A stretch of DNA of 64,000 bases from Selaginella tamariscina (lineage: Eukaryota; Streptophyta; Lycopodiopsida; Selaginellales; Selaginellaceae), in the NCBI GenBank assembly GCA_003024785.1, contig PUQB01000023.1:819316-883315 (forward strand). The letters run 5' to 3'. Made by a program: the position numbers and the translations under genes. Of the stretch, positions 1 to 9,028 are shown piece by piece; position 1 is the stretch's first letter; the number at the start of each line of letters is the position of its first letter. The notes under the pieces are model-generated. The model did no database searches and was not told the origin of the DNA. It saw nothing but the letters and a program-made list of their open reading frames with translations.

Positions 1-59
1 TACATGTCAGCATTCGCAAGCCCCCGGACATTCCACGTCAGCATATGGAGATCCGACAT
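1..59 (-). CDS. LINE ORF2, start of endonuclease domain (cut by window edge)
   Basis: A minus-strand ATG at 59-57 opens a frame containing the word LTWNVRGL within its first 15 codons. The pattern (S/T)WNVRGL is the usual opening of the APE-type endonuclease of plant LINE ORF2, which nicks target DNA for target-primed reverse transcription. Only 19 codons are visible. It lies about 200 bp downstream of the last gag-like ORF of the same strand, the expected place for ORF2. No catalytic residue beyond the first strand (the N of WNVRG) can be checked. Confidence 0.7.
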   Translation of the reverse strand, partial: MSDLHMLTWNVRGLANADM

Positions 60-261
60 ATAGGCTAAGGAGAAGTTGGGTCAGGGATTTGACCCGATTC
101 CTGCACCCACTCCAGAGTCTCCGGTAACTTTATGTTGCGCGCGTCCGCCACGAGCTCAGCTACCATAAAGTCCTGCTATGGTGGCTTTCCGTCTGGTTTG
201 ACACACAAAGTGCCCAGTTGTACTTGCAATACACTCTCCAAGAAGGGGACCAACTAAGGCG

Positions 262-792
262 TCAACGACGATTACCGCACACAGGTGCCAGCAAGGGTCC
301 CGAAGTGCCTCCAGGCAACTTCATCACCAACAGCTCTTTCTCATCCGGCTTCCAATGCCACAAGTACAATCTGCACGGTTTTGCGGGCCAGGCTGGGCCC
401 ATGGCCGCCTCCTTGTGTCTCACAGCCTCTTGCTCTTCTTTCATGTCTCTAAGCTCTCGTTCCTCCGACGTGAGGTGATTTAGAATGACATGCACTTGGC
501 CCTTCTTTGTCCCATGTGGAGCATCCACTGGAGATCCCACCTTCTCTGTCTCACATGGAGCGTCCACCAGAGATCCCTGAGTGGAAGACCCTAGCTGTTG
601 ATTCTGCATGCCACGTCCTTGCTTCTCACCAAACGGGGCTGCCAAAGTGGCCTTGCCAAGCTTGTGGGCCCTCGTGCTTAATTTGGTCTTTACCCCCTTC
701 ACTGGTAGACCATCCATCTTCTTCTTTTTTGGCCTACTCCAACTCCTACGTGGTTTTGTCGATTGTTCCGCACCCTTATCCCCTTGAACCAC
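262..792 (-). CDS. LINE ORF1, C-terminal basic region
   Basis: This ORF is in the same frame as the zinc-knuckle ORF upstream (stop at 820) and is separated from it by one amber codon and a few residues, so it is most likely the C-terminal part of one ORF1. It begins with a very basic stretch containing PKKKKM, a possible nuclear-localisation or nucleic-acid-binding patch. A short internal duplication follows (VDAPCETEK, then VDAPHGTKK). The end is rich in Glu, Lys and Trp. It has no recognised catalytic domain. Confidence 0.5.
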   Translation of the reverse strand: MVQGDKGAEQSTKPRRSWSRPKKKKMDGLPVKGVKTKLSTRAHKLGKATLAAPFGEKQGRGMQNQQLGSSTQGSLVDAPCETEKVGSPVDAPHGTKKGQVHVILNHLTSEERELRDMKEEQEAVRHKEAAMGPAWPAKPCRLYLWHWKPDEKELLVMKLPGGTSGPLLAPVCGNRR

Positions 793-819
793 AATTTCCT
801 CTGCTTCCTCTTCTACATG

Positions 820-1629
820 CTAGAGGGCACCAAAGCGGCCGCCCATCGTAGTCAGCACAGGACGTATCGGAGTCTCTTGATTCCCCATCCGTGCACTCTG
901 CTTCTTCTGCACAGGGGTCCAATCTCCTCCCTCTTTGTTCTTCTCCACAGGTATGTTCTCCTTTCCCCATGCTTGTCTCTTCTTCTTGGCAGCAAGAACT
1001 GGGCATGAGGCAATAACGTGTTCATTCACCTTGCAGAATCTGCACACAAGTCGTCCTCCCCGCAAGGTTACTTTTACAATCGCACCTTGTATCCGAACCT
1101 CCTTCGACACATCCTCTACTGTCGTGCCCCGAAGCTTCAACCTGACCGGGCCCTTCATTCCAGGCATTGTCTCCACAAAACCATACTCATATGCCCCCAG
1201 CACCTGGGCGAGGCACCGCATCAGTGGTTTGGAACGGCAGCAAAAAGTAGGAATGTCCCACAATTCAACCTCCAGATCCTCCTCTCTTGCAAGGTACGAC
1301 TCCTTCTCATGTGGGCAACACTCCGGGATCCACTTAAGGATTCTAGCCCAGTACGGGTCAGCACGTAGTGAGCGCTGTGCCAGAAAGACCTCCATGCAGG
1401 ATGCATCACTGAGTTCCCCTTCAAAACATCCACGCCCCAAGTTACGCATGGCCACCACTGAGCACTGCAAGCCAAGATCTCCCAAAGATGCATTAATCCA
1501 GTCTTTGATCTCTGAAGTAGGCGGGATCCTTCCTCCGAAGATCACAATGAACATGGTTCCCCGGGATTCCATTTGTTGTCTCTCTGCCTCCACTGCAGAG
1601 ATCTCCTCTGGTGTTAAGTCCAAGACCAT
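820..1629 (-). CDS. LINE ORF1: DUF4283-like domain plus CCHC zinc knuckle
   Basis: This 269-residue gag-like protein would coat LINE RNA. The first 170 residues have the alternating strand/helix pattern of plant DUF4283 domains, which fold like RNA-recognition motifs. They include a line reading VELWDIPTFCC and a conserved 'R-G-x-x-V-E' region. A zinc knuckle CX2CX4HX4C follows, with Cys196, Cys199, His204 and Cys209, then a Lys-rich tail (AAKKKRQAWGK). In plant LINEs this pair marks ORF1. The frame continues upstream to 2088 through one nonsense codon at 1651, so the natural N-terminus may lie further upstream. The family call is by motif and layout. Confidence 0.7.
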   Translation of the reverse strand: MVLDLTPEEISAVEAERQQMESRGTMFIVIFGGRIPPTSEIKDWINASLGDLGLQCSVVAMRNLGRGCFEGELSDASCMEVFLAQRSLRADPYWARILKWIPECCPHEKESYLAREEDLEVELWDIPTFCCRSKPLMRCLAQVLGAYEYGFVETMPGMKGPVRLKLRGTTVEDVSKEVRIQGAIVKVTLRGGRLVCRFCKVNEHVIASCPVLAAKKKRQAWGKENIPVEKNKEGGDWTPVQKKQSARMGNQETPIRPVLTTMGGRFGAL

Positions 1630-1650
1630 CCGATGGCCGACTTCTAATTC

Positions 1651-2725
1651 TTACACATGGGACAGAGATGATCTAGCAGCCTCCTCAACCCTCGTCACAC
1701 CCGTCAGCATCGGCACTCTCACCTTCAAGGAATTAGGTAATGCCTCTTTCCCTTTCCATGCGTTCTTTGGCGATGCTGCTTCCACAAGCTCTGCTGGTTT
1801 ATCCTTCAACGACACCACTGTCTCCACTTCCGCGTGACCTCTGCGTCTCGAACTCAGCCTGCACTCTTCCCTGGGAGTACCCATCTTTTCCATTGATGGA
1901 ATCGGCTCCAGACTTTCTCCAGCTTTCTGATTCACCACCTGCTTCCTCGCACGACTACCCAACTCGTGTCCTGTCTCTGCAAGGCTCCCGTTTGTCACCT
2001 GGTCTTTCTTATTGTTCTCTGGTGGCAACACCACCCTTCGCGTACCCGTTCCTTCTTCCTCTCCGCCACGTGCACCCACTCGTCCCACACAATATTGCTT
2101 ATCCCTTGCACTTCCAAGCTCACCGAAACGTCCTCACCATCTACTCGCATGCTCACACTCACCCATTGTGACCTTGGCTTAGAAATGCTGCCCACTGTTT
2201 CCTTCTCCTCTCGCTAGATCTTGCTGGTACCACCTGCTCTCTCGGTCTTGATAGTGGCTGCACCCTCGCTGTTGCAAACTCTTCAAGCACCAGTCTAAGC
2301 TCCATGTTCTGTTCACCACTCTCTACCACCATGCTTCTCAGAGACCCAACCGACGCCCGTGTCAAAGTCTCCTCTATCTCCTTCAGTAGTTCTTCCCATG
2401 CTGTGTCATTGGCCACAATGCCCTGCTCCTGACCACACGCCTTCCACTCTCGTTCCGCATCCTCGGGGGACTCCGTCATGCTCCAAACAACTCTCGATGG
2501 CAAAGGTGGTGTACCTTCACCCATCCATAGCAACTCAAAATCACCATCAGTCCAGTCCCGCAATACAAAGTCCACCTGCCCCCACCCAAATCGGTCCTTG
2601 CATAGCTCTTCCAACGTTTCCTGCAAATTGTCTTCCCCGCACCTCGGAACCATCAGCAGCTTCCATCCTCCCAATTCCCCTTGCATGAGCACCCTTGATT
2701 GGCTCTGTTCATCCATCCACATCAA
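1651..2725 (-). CDS. LINE ORF1 upstream part, low-complexity linker (two broken ORFs)
   Basis: Two minus-strand ORFs (2725-2159 and 2088-1651) lie between the RNase H ORF and the DUF4283 ORF. The first, 188 codons, is Trp/Glu/Asp-rich with a predicted long helix near residues 100-135 and an Arg-rich end. The second, 145 codons, is Gly/Glu/Arg-rich and looks disordered. They are in different frames, and the second is in frame with the DUF4283 ORF, so at least one indel separates them. No catalytic motif was found. Together they fill about 1 kb with coding-like sequence, unlike an ordinary UTR. Confidence 0.45.
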
Positions 2726-2844
2726 CCAAACTGTCTATTCCTGTTCCTTGGCCTCTCGCTCCCCCCCACAGACCCTTCGGACACACCTTCACTTTGAGAT
2801 TGCGCGCTTGCTTCAAGTTCTTGTGGGGGGGATTGCAACACCGG

Positions 2845-3477
2845 TCACACTTCCACCCAATTCAAGTCGACCTCATACTTCAAAATGTCCCCATCCGCAA
2901 TTCCCTTTGCACGCATCACCAACGCTACTGCTTGGTTTGACAACAAGTCTGTGCGCACGTTTTGTTCCCTTGGTACATAGTCGATCTCCACCTCCTGCAA
3001 CAAACCCAGCAACACACACACTCGCTCGTGTAACACCTGTAAGCCCTTCGTCCTCACGTTCACCTCTCCCTTCACCTGTTGCACCATTAGCTTCGAGTCT
3101 CCTCTCACCTTCAGCTTCTTCACCCCTTCCTTGCAAGCCATCAACAATCCAATTGTTAATGCCCAATACTCTGCTTGGTTGTTGGTTGCGCACTTCAATC
3201 CTTGAATGGTCTCCTTAATCACGCCTCCTCCTTCTCGGCTTAAAGTTGCGCCTGCACCTGCTACCCCCTTAGGATTCTCCTTGGCCGCTCCATCTGTATG
3301 TAACACATACCACTTGCTTGTGTCACCACTCCTGCAGCTCCTATCCGCTTCCTCCAGCACACCCCCCAAATTCCTTGGTCGAACCACCTCGAGATCACCC
3401 GAGACTTCACATTTCTCTGCAGGCCCTGCTGAACGGAGTCTCCTCGTCGAGAACACCAAACCCTCTTTTCGTGACAT
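2845..3477 (-). CDS. RNase H domain protein, first ORF of the LINE
   Basis: A 210-residue ORF with a type I ribonuclease H fold covers about residues 55-195. All four acidic catalytic positions are present: Asp62 in HTDGAAKENP, Glu103 in NNQAEYWAL, Asp127 in RGDSKLMVQQ and Asp177 in VRTDLLSNQA. The enzyme would cut RNA in RNA:DNA hybrids. The DGA-K-x-N-P signature resembles archaeal-like RNase H domains known from plant L1 elements (Smyshlyaev and colleagues), where the domain is at the C-terminus of ORF2. Here it stands upstream of the gag-like ORF on the same strand, 119 bp before the next ORF. Residues 1-54 are basic and unrecognised. Start chosen at the first ATG. Confidence 0.75.
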   Translation of the reverse strand: MSRKEGLVFSTRRLRSAGPAEKCEVSGDLEVVRPRNLGGVLEEADRSCRSGDTSKWYVLHTDGAAKENPKGVAGAGATLSREGGGVIKETIQGLKCATNNQAEYWALTIGLLMACKEGVKKLKVRGDSKLMVQQVKGEVNVRTKGLQVLHERVCVLLGLLQEVEIDYVPREQNVRTDLLSNQAVALVMRAKGIADGDILKYEVDLNWVEV

Positions 3478-4387
3478 GATGTCCCTACACCCAAATCCCT
3501 TGCATCCTCGTTACACTCTGTCCTGCACCCTATTCACTCTGCTTGAACCCTAAATCTACCCCTCTGTTTTCTTTCCCAAAAACAGAGGCCTAATTTCCAA
3601 TGAAGAACCCTAACTGCCTTACTCTACCCTAACAGCCCTGCTCTACCCTAATTTCCCCTGTTTATGGGATCTGACAAATCCACTTCTCGCCACAAGTTCT
3701 CCACAAATCCGAGCTGGGGATCGCTGCCCATCTGCAATTCCTTCTACACTCCCCCAAATACGCCTTCAATTTTAGGATCCGAGAATCTGTGAACTTGCAC
3801 AAACCCTAAACCTCTCCCGAGCACCACCCCCTGCGCACATTGCTCCAATCTCCTGATAGACCCTATCAATCCTGCACGGCTCCCTTCCCAGAACCCTCCT
3901 AGTCCTACCCACTTACTTAATCTACCAAAGAAACTCCTACTGTGCTAGAATCTAGCTAACCTTCACCGAAACACTAAAAAAAACATCTAGAAAATGCATG
4001 GCGCCTGGAGGGCGCCACACAACACACATCCTAGAAGAGTCCTACATGCTCCAAATGCCCAAATCCAAAAACTCGCAAAAACGCTCCTCCTTGCACTCCG
4101 CCACGCCAACTTGTCTGTATGATCCTGGATGCTGAATTATACCATCAATAGCAAGGTGTATATTCATACGCATGTTCCAGACCATTTATGGATCACACAA
4201 TCCTCAAGACCTCAAATATATAAACAGGGTTTCAGTTCTATGTTTCTCAAAATTATTTAACACCAGTCTTCGGCCTTGTGTTTTATTTTGTATTTATTTC
4301 TCTCTTGAATACAATTTCCTCCTTTCAACTTAAAGGTTCCGCCCTTGTTTTAAAGGTTTTGTCCTTTGCACAAGGTCATGACAAGGC

Positions 4388-4460
4388 TTATCAATATAGT
4401 TTAGTAGGTAACAATAGTCAACGTCCAAAGTAAAAAGGAGTTATAATAAAAACTATGACA
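4388..4460 (-). mobile_element. Terminal fragment of the long copia LTR family
   Basis: About 73 bp here match the last 70 bp of the LTR ending at 31213, and in inverse the first 70 bp of the LTR starting at 21430. Shared words are AGTAGGTAACAA, AGTCAACG and the terminal ACTATGACA ending at 4460. Only the outer end of the LTR (minus orientation) remains, abutting a gypsy relic on the right. Confidence 0.6.
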
Positions 4461-4503
4461 TATCTGCACCAACATGCCTTCTTTTAAATTAAATTTTTAA
4501 CGA

Positions 4504-4860
4504 TTGGGCCCTTATAGGATTGTGGTTAAGATTAATCCTGTAACTTTCCAACTAGAGCTACCATTTACTGTGAAACTTCTTCTTGTGTTTCACACCTCTT
4601 TATTGGAACCGTATCATCGTTCTTCTCTTCCTGGTCGTGCTTCTCCTCCTCCCCCTCATGTGGTTATTGATGATGAACTTGAGTACGAAGTTACAACCAT
4701 CTGATTATTATCTTCATCGCCGCCAACTTCAATACTTGGTGAATTGGAAAGGTTATTTGCCTATCGATCACACTTGCATCCAATTTACTTTATGCTTCTT
4801 CCAAGGTTGCTACCTTTCATCAATGTTATCCTACTAAACCAGGTCGTGGAACTCGTCCTT
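4504..4860 (+). pseudogene. Ty3/gypsy chromovirus integrase C-terminus and chromodomain (relic)
   Basis: The frame reads GPYRIVVKINPVTFQLELP, then FHTSLLEPYH, the GPY/F end of a Ty3/gypsy integrase. After a frame change it reads RRQLQYLVNWKGY, the core of a chromodomain (aromatic V-W-K-G-Y). Chromodomains target chromovirus integration to marked chromatin. The upstream polyprotein is missing; the fragment abuts a copia LTR piece. The reading frame is broken near 4700, so this is a dead copy. Confidence 0.75.
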
Positions 4861-4870
4861 AGGAAGGAGG

Positions 4871-5185
4871 TGTTGTCACGACTCGATACAAAATACGACC
4901 TATAGAATACATGATATAGATATAAGATATGTTTACAGGATATACCTACAAAATAAGGGACATTATTTTTTCTTCATGCCTAAATTAGCTCTTGGAATTA
5001 TGAGTATAAAAGCTCCGACCTAATTGTTGTATAATCAATTACTATTAACACCAGTTATTTTATGATTATTCTTGTTATGTTCCTTGTTCTTGTCTTGTTC
5101 CTTGCTCTTGCCTTACTCTTAAGTCAAATCTCCTTATTTTTATCCTACTCTTGGGTCATGGCGACCTGGGGTATATTGGGGCACA
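4871..5185 (+). mobile_element. Probable 3' LTR of the chromovirus relic
   Basis: A purine-rich tract AGGAAGGAGG (4861-4870) directly precedes TGTTGTCACGACTCG, a typical polypurine tract and LTR start right after the chromodomain stop. The LTR ends around 5180, where GGGGCACA offers a CA terminus. The right end is a guess, because no second copy is present for comparison. The sequence TATAAAAGCTCC at about 5006 could be its TATA box. Confidence 0.5.
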
Positions 5186-6590
5186 CATATACAAACAAAA
5201 CATTTACAGACTTCCACATGCACACAACACACGCGTTAAAACATCCAATTGTGAGGCTTAGTGTTTAGGGTTTAAACCCTAAACCAAGTTGATTATATAC
5301 ACACACACACACATGTTTAGGGTCTAAAGTATATGTATATTAAATATTTGTACAAATGTGCATGGATTAATTTTTATGTTTTAAAGATTATACATTATAC
5401 ATTATATATATGTGCTATGATTGCATTAAAATATGTTTTAATATTACTTTGTCATTTTAAATTACAATAGGGTAAAATTTAAGTATATGTAAACAATTTT
5501 AATGTATCGGCAAATTATAATTTTTATTTTAAAATAACTTATAAATCACTAGAATGATTTGTGCTATTTAATTTAATAACTACCTGACTATAAAAAATTC
5601 TTTAGTGTTTTCTTATGCATTTTTATATGAATAATAGACTTTTTATAAAAATATTAAAATTTAATAATAAAATATTGGCATTGGGTTTAAACTGTAAACC
5701 AAACATTTATGTATGGGTTTAAGCATTTATTGATAAGGCATATATATACTGGCGGGTGTAAGGCTTAGTGTATATGGTCAAGGAGCTGTGGTAAAGGATT
5801 TAAATCATAAACTAAACAATTAATGATATGTGATAGTCATCATATGTCTAGTGTTCACACAATTCTAATATTGACTTACATATTGATATATTGTGCATAC
5901 GGCATACCAAGATATATGATTGATTAGAATGATCATCATTGAGCTAACAAGCCTTCTCTTCTTAAAAGCATCATGTTAAACTCATATATGATCCATATGT
6001 ACCAAGTATATGTGACACATTCACATGTGTATGTATGTATGTTTATGTGTATGTATATGTGTATTAATGTATATAATGCATGTCAAATTAATCTCTAAAC
6101 ACTCTCTCTCTTATACACACACACTCTCACAGACACACATATGTCAAACCCATGCATGATCCATATGTACTGTGTGTATTTAACACACCCACAAACACAC
6201 ACAATAAACTTATTAAATATACAACAAAAGAATCTTCATTTAGGATTAATATGTATTTTATTGATTTTAGGGTTTTGATAAGTTAGAATGTAGAAGATTC
6301 AAGAGCGGCTACACCATCATCTACTTAGCAAGAAGGCATGGTAATGCAAATAGGGTTTGAAGGTAACACTCACACAAGTTAAATATTTATCTCTGTCTTT
6401 CACAAACACACACATGTATGTGAATGTACATGTGTAAGTTCTTTATTTCTCTCTATATTACACACCCACACCATGTACATGTATATTTGTACTTTTAATT
6501 TCTTTCTCTCTTTATCTCTCACACACATACCTATATTTATATATACATGTATATTTATATATTATAATTTCTCTCTCTCTTTCTCACACA
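5186..6590. other. AT-rich intergenic DNA with dinucleotide and telomere-like words
   Basis: No coding region can be supported here. The sequence is strongly AT-rich, with several short runs of TG/CA or TA dinucleotides (around 5301, 6026, 6110, 6402 and 6530) and repeated ACACACA-rich lines. Telomere-like words (TTTAGGG, AAACCCTAAACC) appear at 5263-5285 and a degraded version (GTTTAAACTGTAAACC) near 5685. Confidence 0.6.
5263..5284. repeat. Perfect 22-bp palindrome of the plant telomere motif
   Basis: One and a half units of TTTAGGG on the left arm are followed without spacer by their exact reverse complement (centre TTTAAA at 5271-5276). It could be an interstitial telomere head-to-head scar or a paired telo-box. 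It is not near a recognised gene. Confidence 0.75.
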
Positions 6591-6639
6591 CATACTATGC
6601 ATTTGTATATATATAAGTTCTTTATCTCTCTTGCTTTCA

Positions 6640-6960
6640 AGTCAGCGAAATTAATCCTACCGAGACGATTCTTGGTGCCTTTGTTTTTCATGGGATTAAT
6701 CCCACCAAAGATATTTCATGTCCTTCTTGGGGTTGGTGGGATTAATTCTGCCGAGGTGATTTATTTCATATTTGAGTTGGCATGATTAATTCCACCAAAT
6801 AATTTTTCTTTTTCTCATAATTAATCTCTAAAATGATTCCTCTCCTTCTTATGCCTTTGTTTTTGGCTAGATTAATCATGTTGAAGACGATTCATGCCCT
6901 CCTTGGGGTTGGTGTGATTCATGTTATCTTTGGCCGACGGGATTAATCCCGCAAAACAAT
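6640..6960. repeat. Degenerate repeat with GATTAAT palindromes
   Basis: At least six copies of a (G)GATTAAT(CC) word occur in 300 bp. Two are the perfect 12-bp palindrome GGGATTAATCCC, at 6692-6703 and 6939-6950. They are embedded in a longer duplicated phrase such as CTTGGGGTTGGTG (about 6728 and 6901) and GCCTTTGTTTTT (about 6677 and 6853). This is a diverged tandem repeat with a unit of roughly 175 bp. Confidence 0.6.
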
Positions 6961-7020
6961 TTTTCTTCTCCTCGAGCTTGGCAATATCGTCCCTGGGTTA
7001 TAGGGTTACAAGGTTTTAGC

Positions 7021-7476
7021 GTGGCAGCTGGATATTACGGCCCCAAGACACTCAAGGGGCTGGAGCGGAGCAAAACGATTATAGTGGATGATCTGGGGAG
7101 GTTCTACGAGACAAAGGAGACAAAGGAGTTTGATGGTGACAAAGTGACTGATGCTATGGAGGTGTACAAAGCTCGTCTTGCAAATAACCTCGTTAGAGCT
7201 CTTGGGCTGATCCTGAAAGCGTTGGACATGTCCAAAACTGATGGGTTGACAGTGGTGGAAGCACTTGATCAGGATTCTGTCTCGTCATATTCTCACCATC
7301 GCAGCAACTCGGAAGAGATTTACACGCTGGGTCTGCAAGCCATGCAGAGTGTAGCCCCGGGCTTTGACTTGGCCATCGATCGGGTTTATCCTTGGTCTCC
7401 ACATCAAGAGGATGATGAGTTTTTTCTCAAGTCATGGTGTTTATTTGGACCGTATTGCTTATTTTTTTCTACTTAG
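7021..7476 (+). CDS. Coding-like exon, unrecognised
   Basis: An open frame of about 150 codons starts after an AG (position 7018-7019) that could be a splice acceptor; there is no natural ATG at its start. Composition is clearly protein-like (VDDLGRFYETKE, then YKARLANNLVRALGL, then HHRSNSEEIYTLGLQAMQ). The last 20 residues turn hydrophobic and lie in AT-rich DNA, so an exon probably ends near 7425. I do not recognise the family, and no neighbouring exon was found on either side within 1 kb. It could be a captured exon or a gene relic. Confidence 0.4.
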   Translation: MAAGYYGPKTLKGLERSKTIIVDDLGRFYETKETKEFDGDKVTDAMEVYKARLANNLVRALGLILKALDMSKTDGLTVVEALDQDSVSSYSHHRSNSEEIYTLGLQAMQSVAPGFDLAIDRVYPWSPHQEDDEFFLKSWCLFGPYCLFFST

Positions 7477-7479
7477 TTT

Positions 7480-8725
7480 CATATTATACATCTGAGTTCA
7501 CATTAAACACCCGAATTTAATCATTCCTAATCGTTTGTTTGGTAGGACGCATAAAGAGATGTTGGTGTCCTACAAGTATACAAATCCTGGAACTTACCCA
7601 CTAAAAATATTAATTTAATGTTATATAATTTTATAGGATTTAACAGTAAATCCTCCTCTGTGTTCCAAGAATCCCAAAACATGGTCCTTCTGCATGCCGC
7701 ATTTATTGATCAAGACTATGCGCAAAAAAGCCAAAGTTTTTCCAGAGGCCTCCAGATTTTCTACATATTCAATCAGTGGGAGAGAAAAAAAATTGGGACT
7801 TACTCTTTGCTGTTTGTTGAAGCCCATTGACTTGAGTGATTCACCGTTGCATCCTTGCCTTATAAGGATAAAGCAAGAACACCACTGCCAAGATAATCAT
7901 TGAGATTATCATTGCCAGATCCAGCCTTAAATATAAAGTAAATATGTAGAGACTCAATCTTTGCCCAAGTATATACAACATACATGACTCACGTTATACT
8001 TATACATGTGCATACACATGTAATACCTGTGTTATTATCCAACAAGTTTTAAAGATTATTACTTCAGCACACAAGAATCTCAGCTTCGAAATTAAGGAAA
8101 CATATATCTAACTAACAAAAAGAGATTAATATAATAAATATACACTAGAGGCATCGAATAATTCTCCTCACTAATGTCCGAGAGCTTGTCTGGAAGAGCT
8201 CGATCTTCACTCCTCCAGAGCAAGCCAAGATCTTCAAGCAGCAGAGCGACTCCGGCCGTCATAGTCTCTCAAAGCTGACGACCTGTGACTCCAGTATGGC
8301 CTCGTTGAGGTTCTGGTGTGCCCTTAAGAGAAAAACACGAAACTGGCGCTAGAGCACGATCGTGAGACTCTGACCACAGCGTGTTCTGAACAAGCCAGTG
8401 GCGGTTTTGTGAGCATAGCATTTACACCGTACTCACATTCCTCGCAACATCCTCGTTCGCCTCGGCTGAGACAAAACAAAGTGTAGTTAGCAGCAACCAG
8501 AGTATCTTGTGAACCCCAAAATGGAGACAATAATATTATGTAATCTTAAAAACATAATAATATGTTTTTGTCGGGATTTCACAACAACTATCATTTGAAA
8601 ATTTGAAAGTAATATTTTAATATAATATGTTACAAGTGATATGTTTTTAGTAAGATAAAATTTGTATTAAATTTTAACAGTACAAACATTATACAATATT
8701 CTTTTAATATTATTATAACTTATTG
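7480..8725. other. Intergenic DNA with one GC-richer island
   Basis: Most of this stretch is AT-rich and without supported genes. A GC-richer patch at about 8160-8530 (GAGCAAGCCAAGATC, GTGGCGGTTTTGTG and others) differs in base composition from its surroundings and could be an exon or old insert, but none of its frames shows a known motif. Confidence 0.4.
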
Positions 8726-8867
8726 TGTAAGATCCACGTGTATGGCTGCATGTGCACATATTATTATTAGCGTAGTGGATTTTGATAACCGTCGGATTGG
8801 ATTCAATTGGACCACTCGCTCTTTCTAAACTAATGATATACACATTTCTATATTCCGAGCTCTCACA
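8726..8867 (+). repeat. 5' LTR of the gypsy element, TATA segment deleted
   Basis: It aligns with the 3' LTR (13391-13550) from end to end but lacks about 16 bp that in the 3' copy contain TATATAA (13491-13497). It is followed immediately by TTGGTGGAGGTGAGG, where the TGG two bases inside the element is the usual first triplet of a tRNA primer-binding site. The tRNA species was not identified. Confidence 0.85.
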
Positions 8868-9028
8868 TTGGTGGAGGTGAGGGGCACCTCTAATTGTCCC
8901 TACGGAGTGCTCGGATTTGTGTTTTTTATTAATTTTCTTTGTCTTCTTAGGTCTAGCTTTTCCATTGTCTAGATCTATTCCTTTCTTGTTGTCTTTTCTT
9001 CGTCCATGATCCACAACAGGCAAATCCC

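Larger units (their letters stand above)
1..4100 (-). mobile_element. LINE (plant L1-like) retrotransposon, 5' part
   Basis: Read on the minus strand from about 4100 down to 1, this is the 5' portion of a non-LTR retrotransposon: an RNase H ORF, acidic linker ORFs, a gag-like DUF4283/zinc-knuckle ORF, a basic tail, then the first codons of an apurinic-type endonuclease ORF at the window edge. The reverse transcriptase should lie to the left, outside the window. The stretch 3480-4100 has no long ORF on the minus strand and carries several CCCTAA/TTAGGG-type words, so it may be the 5' UTR. The 5' end is only estimated, because no target-site duplication was found. Stops and frame changes between the ORFs suggest an inactive copy. 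Confidence 0.75.
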
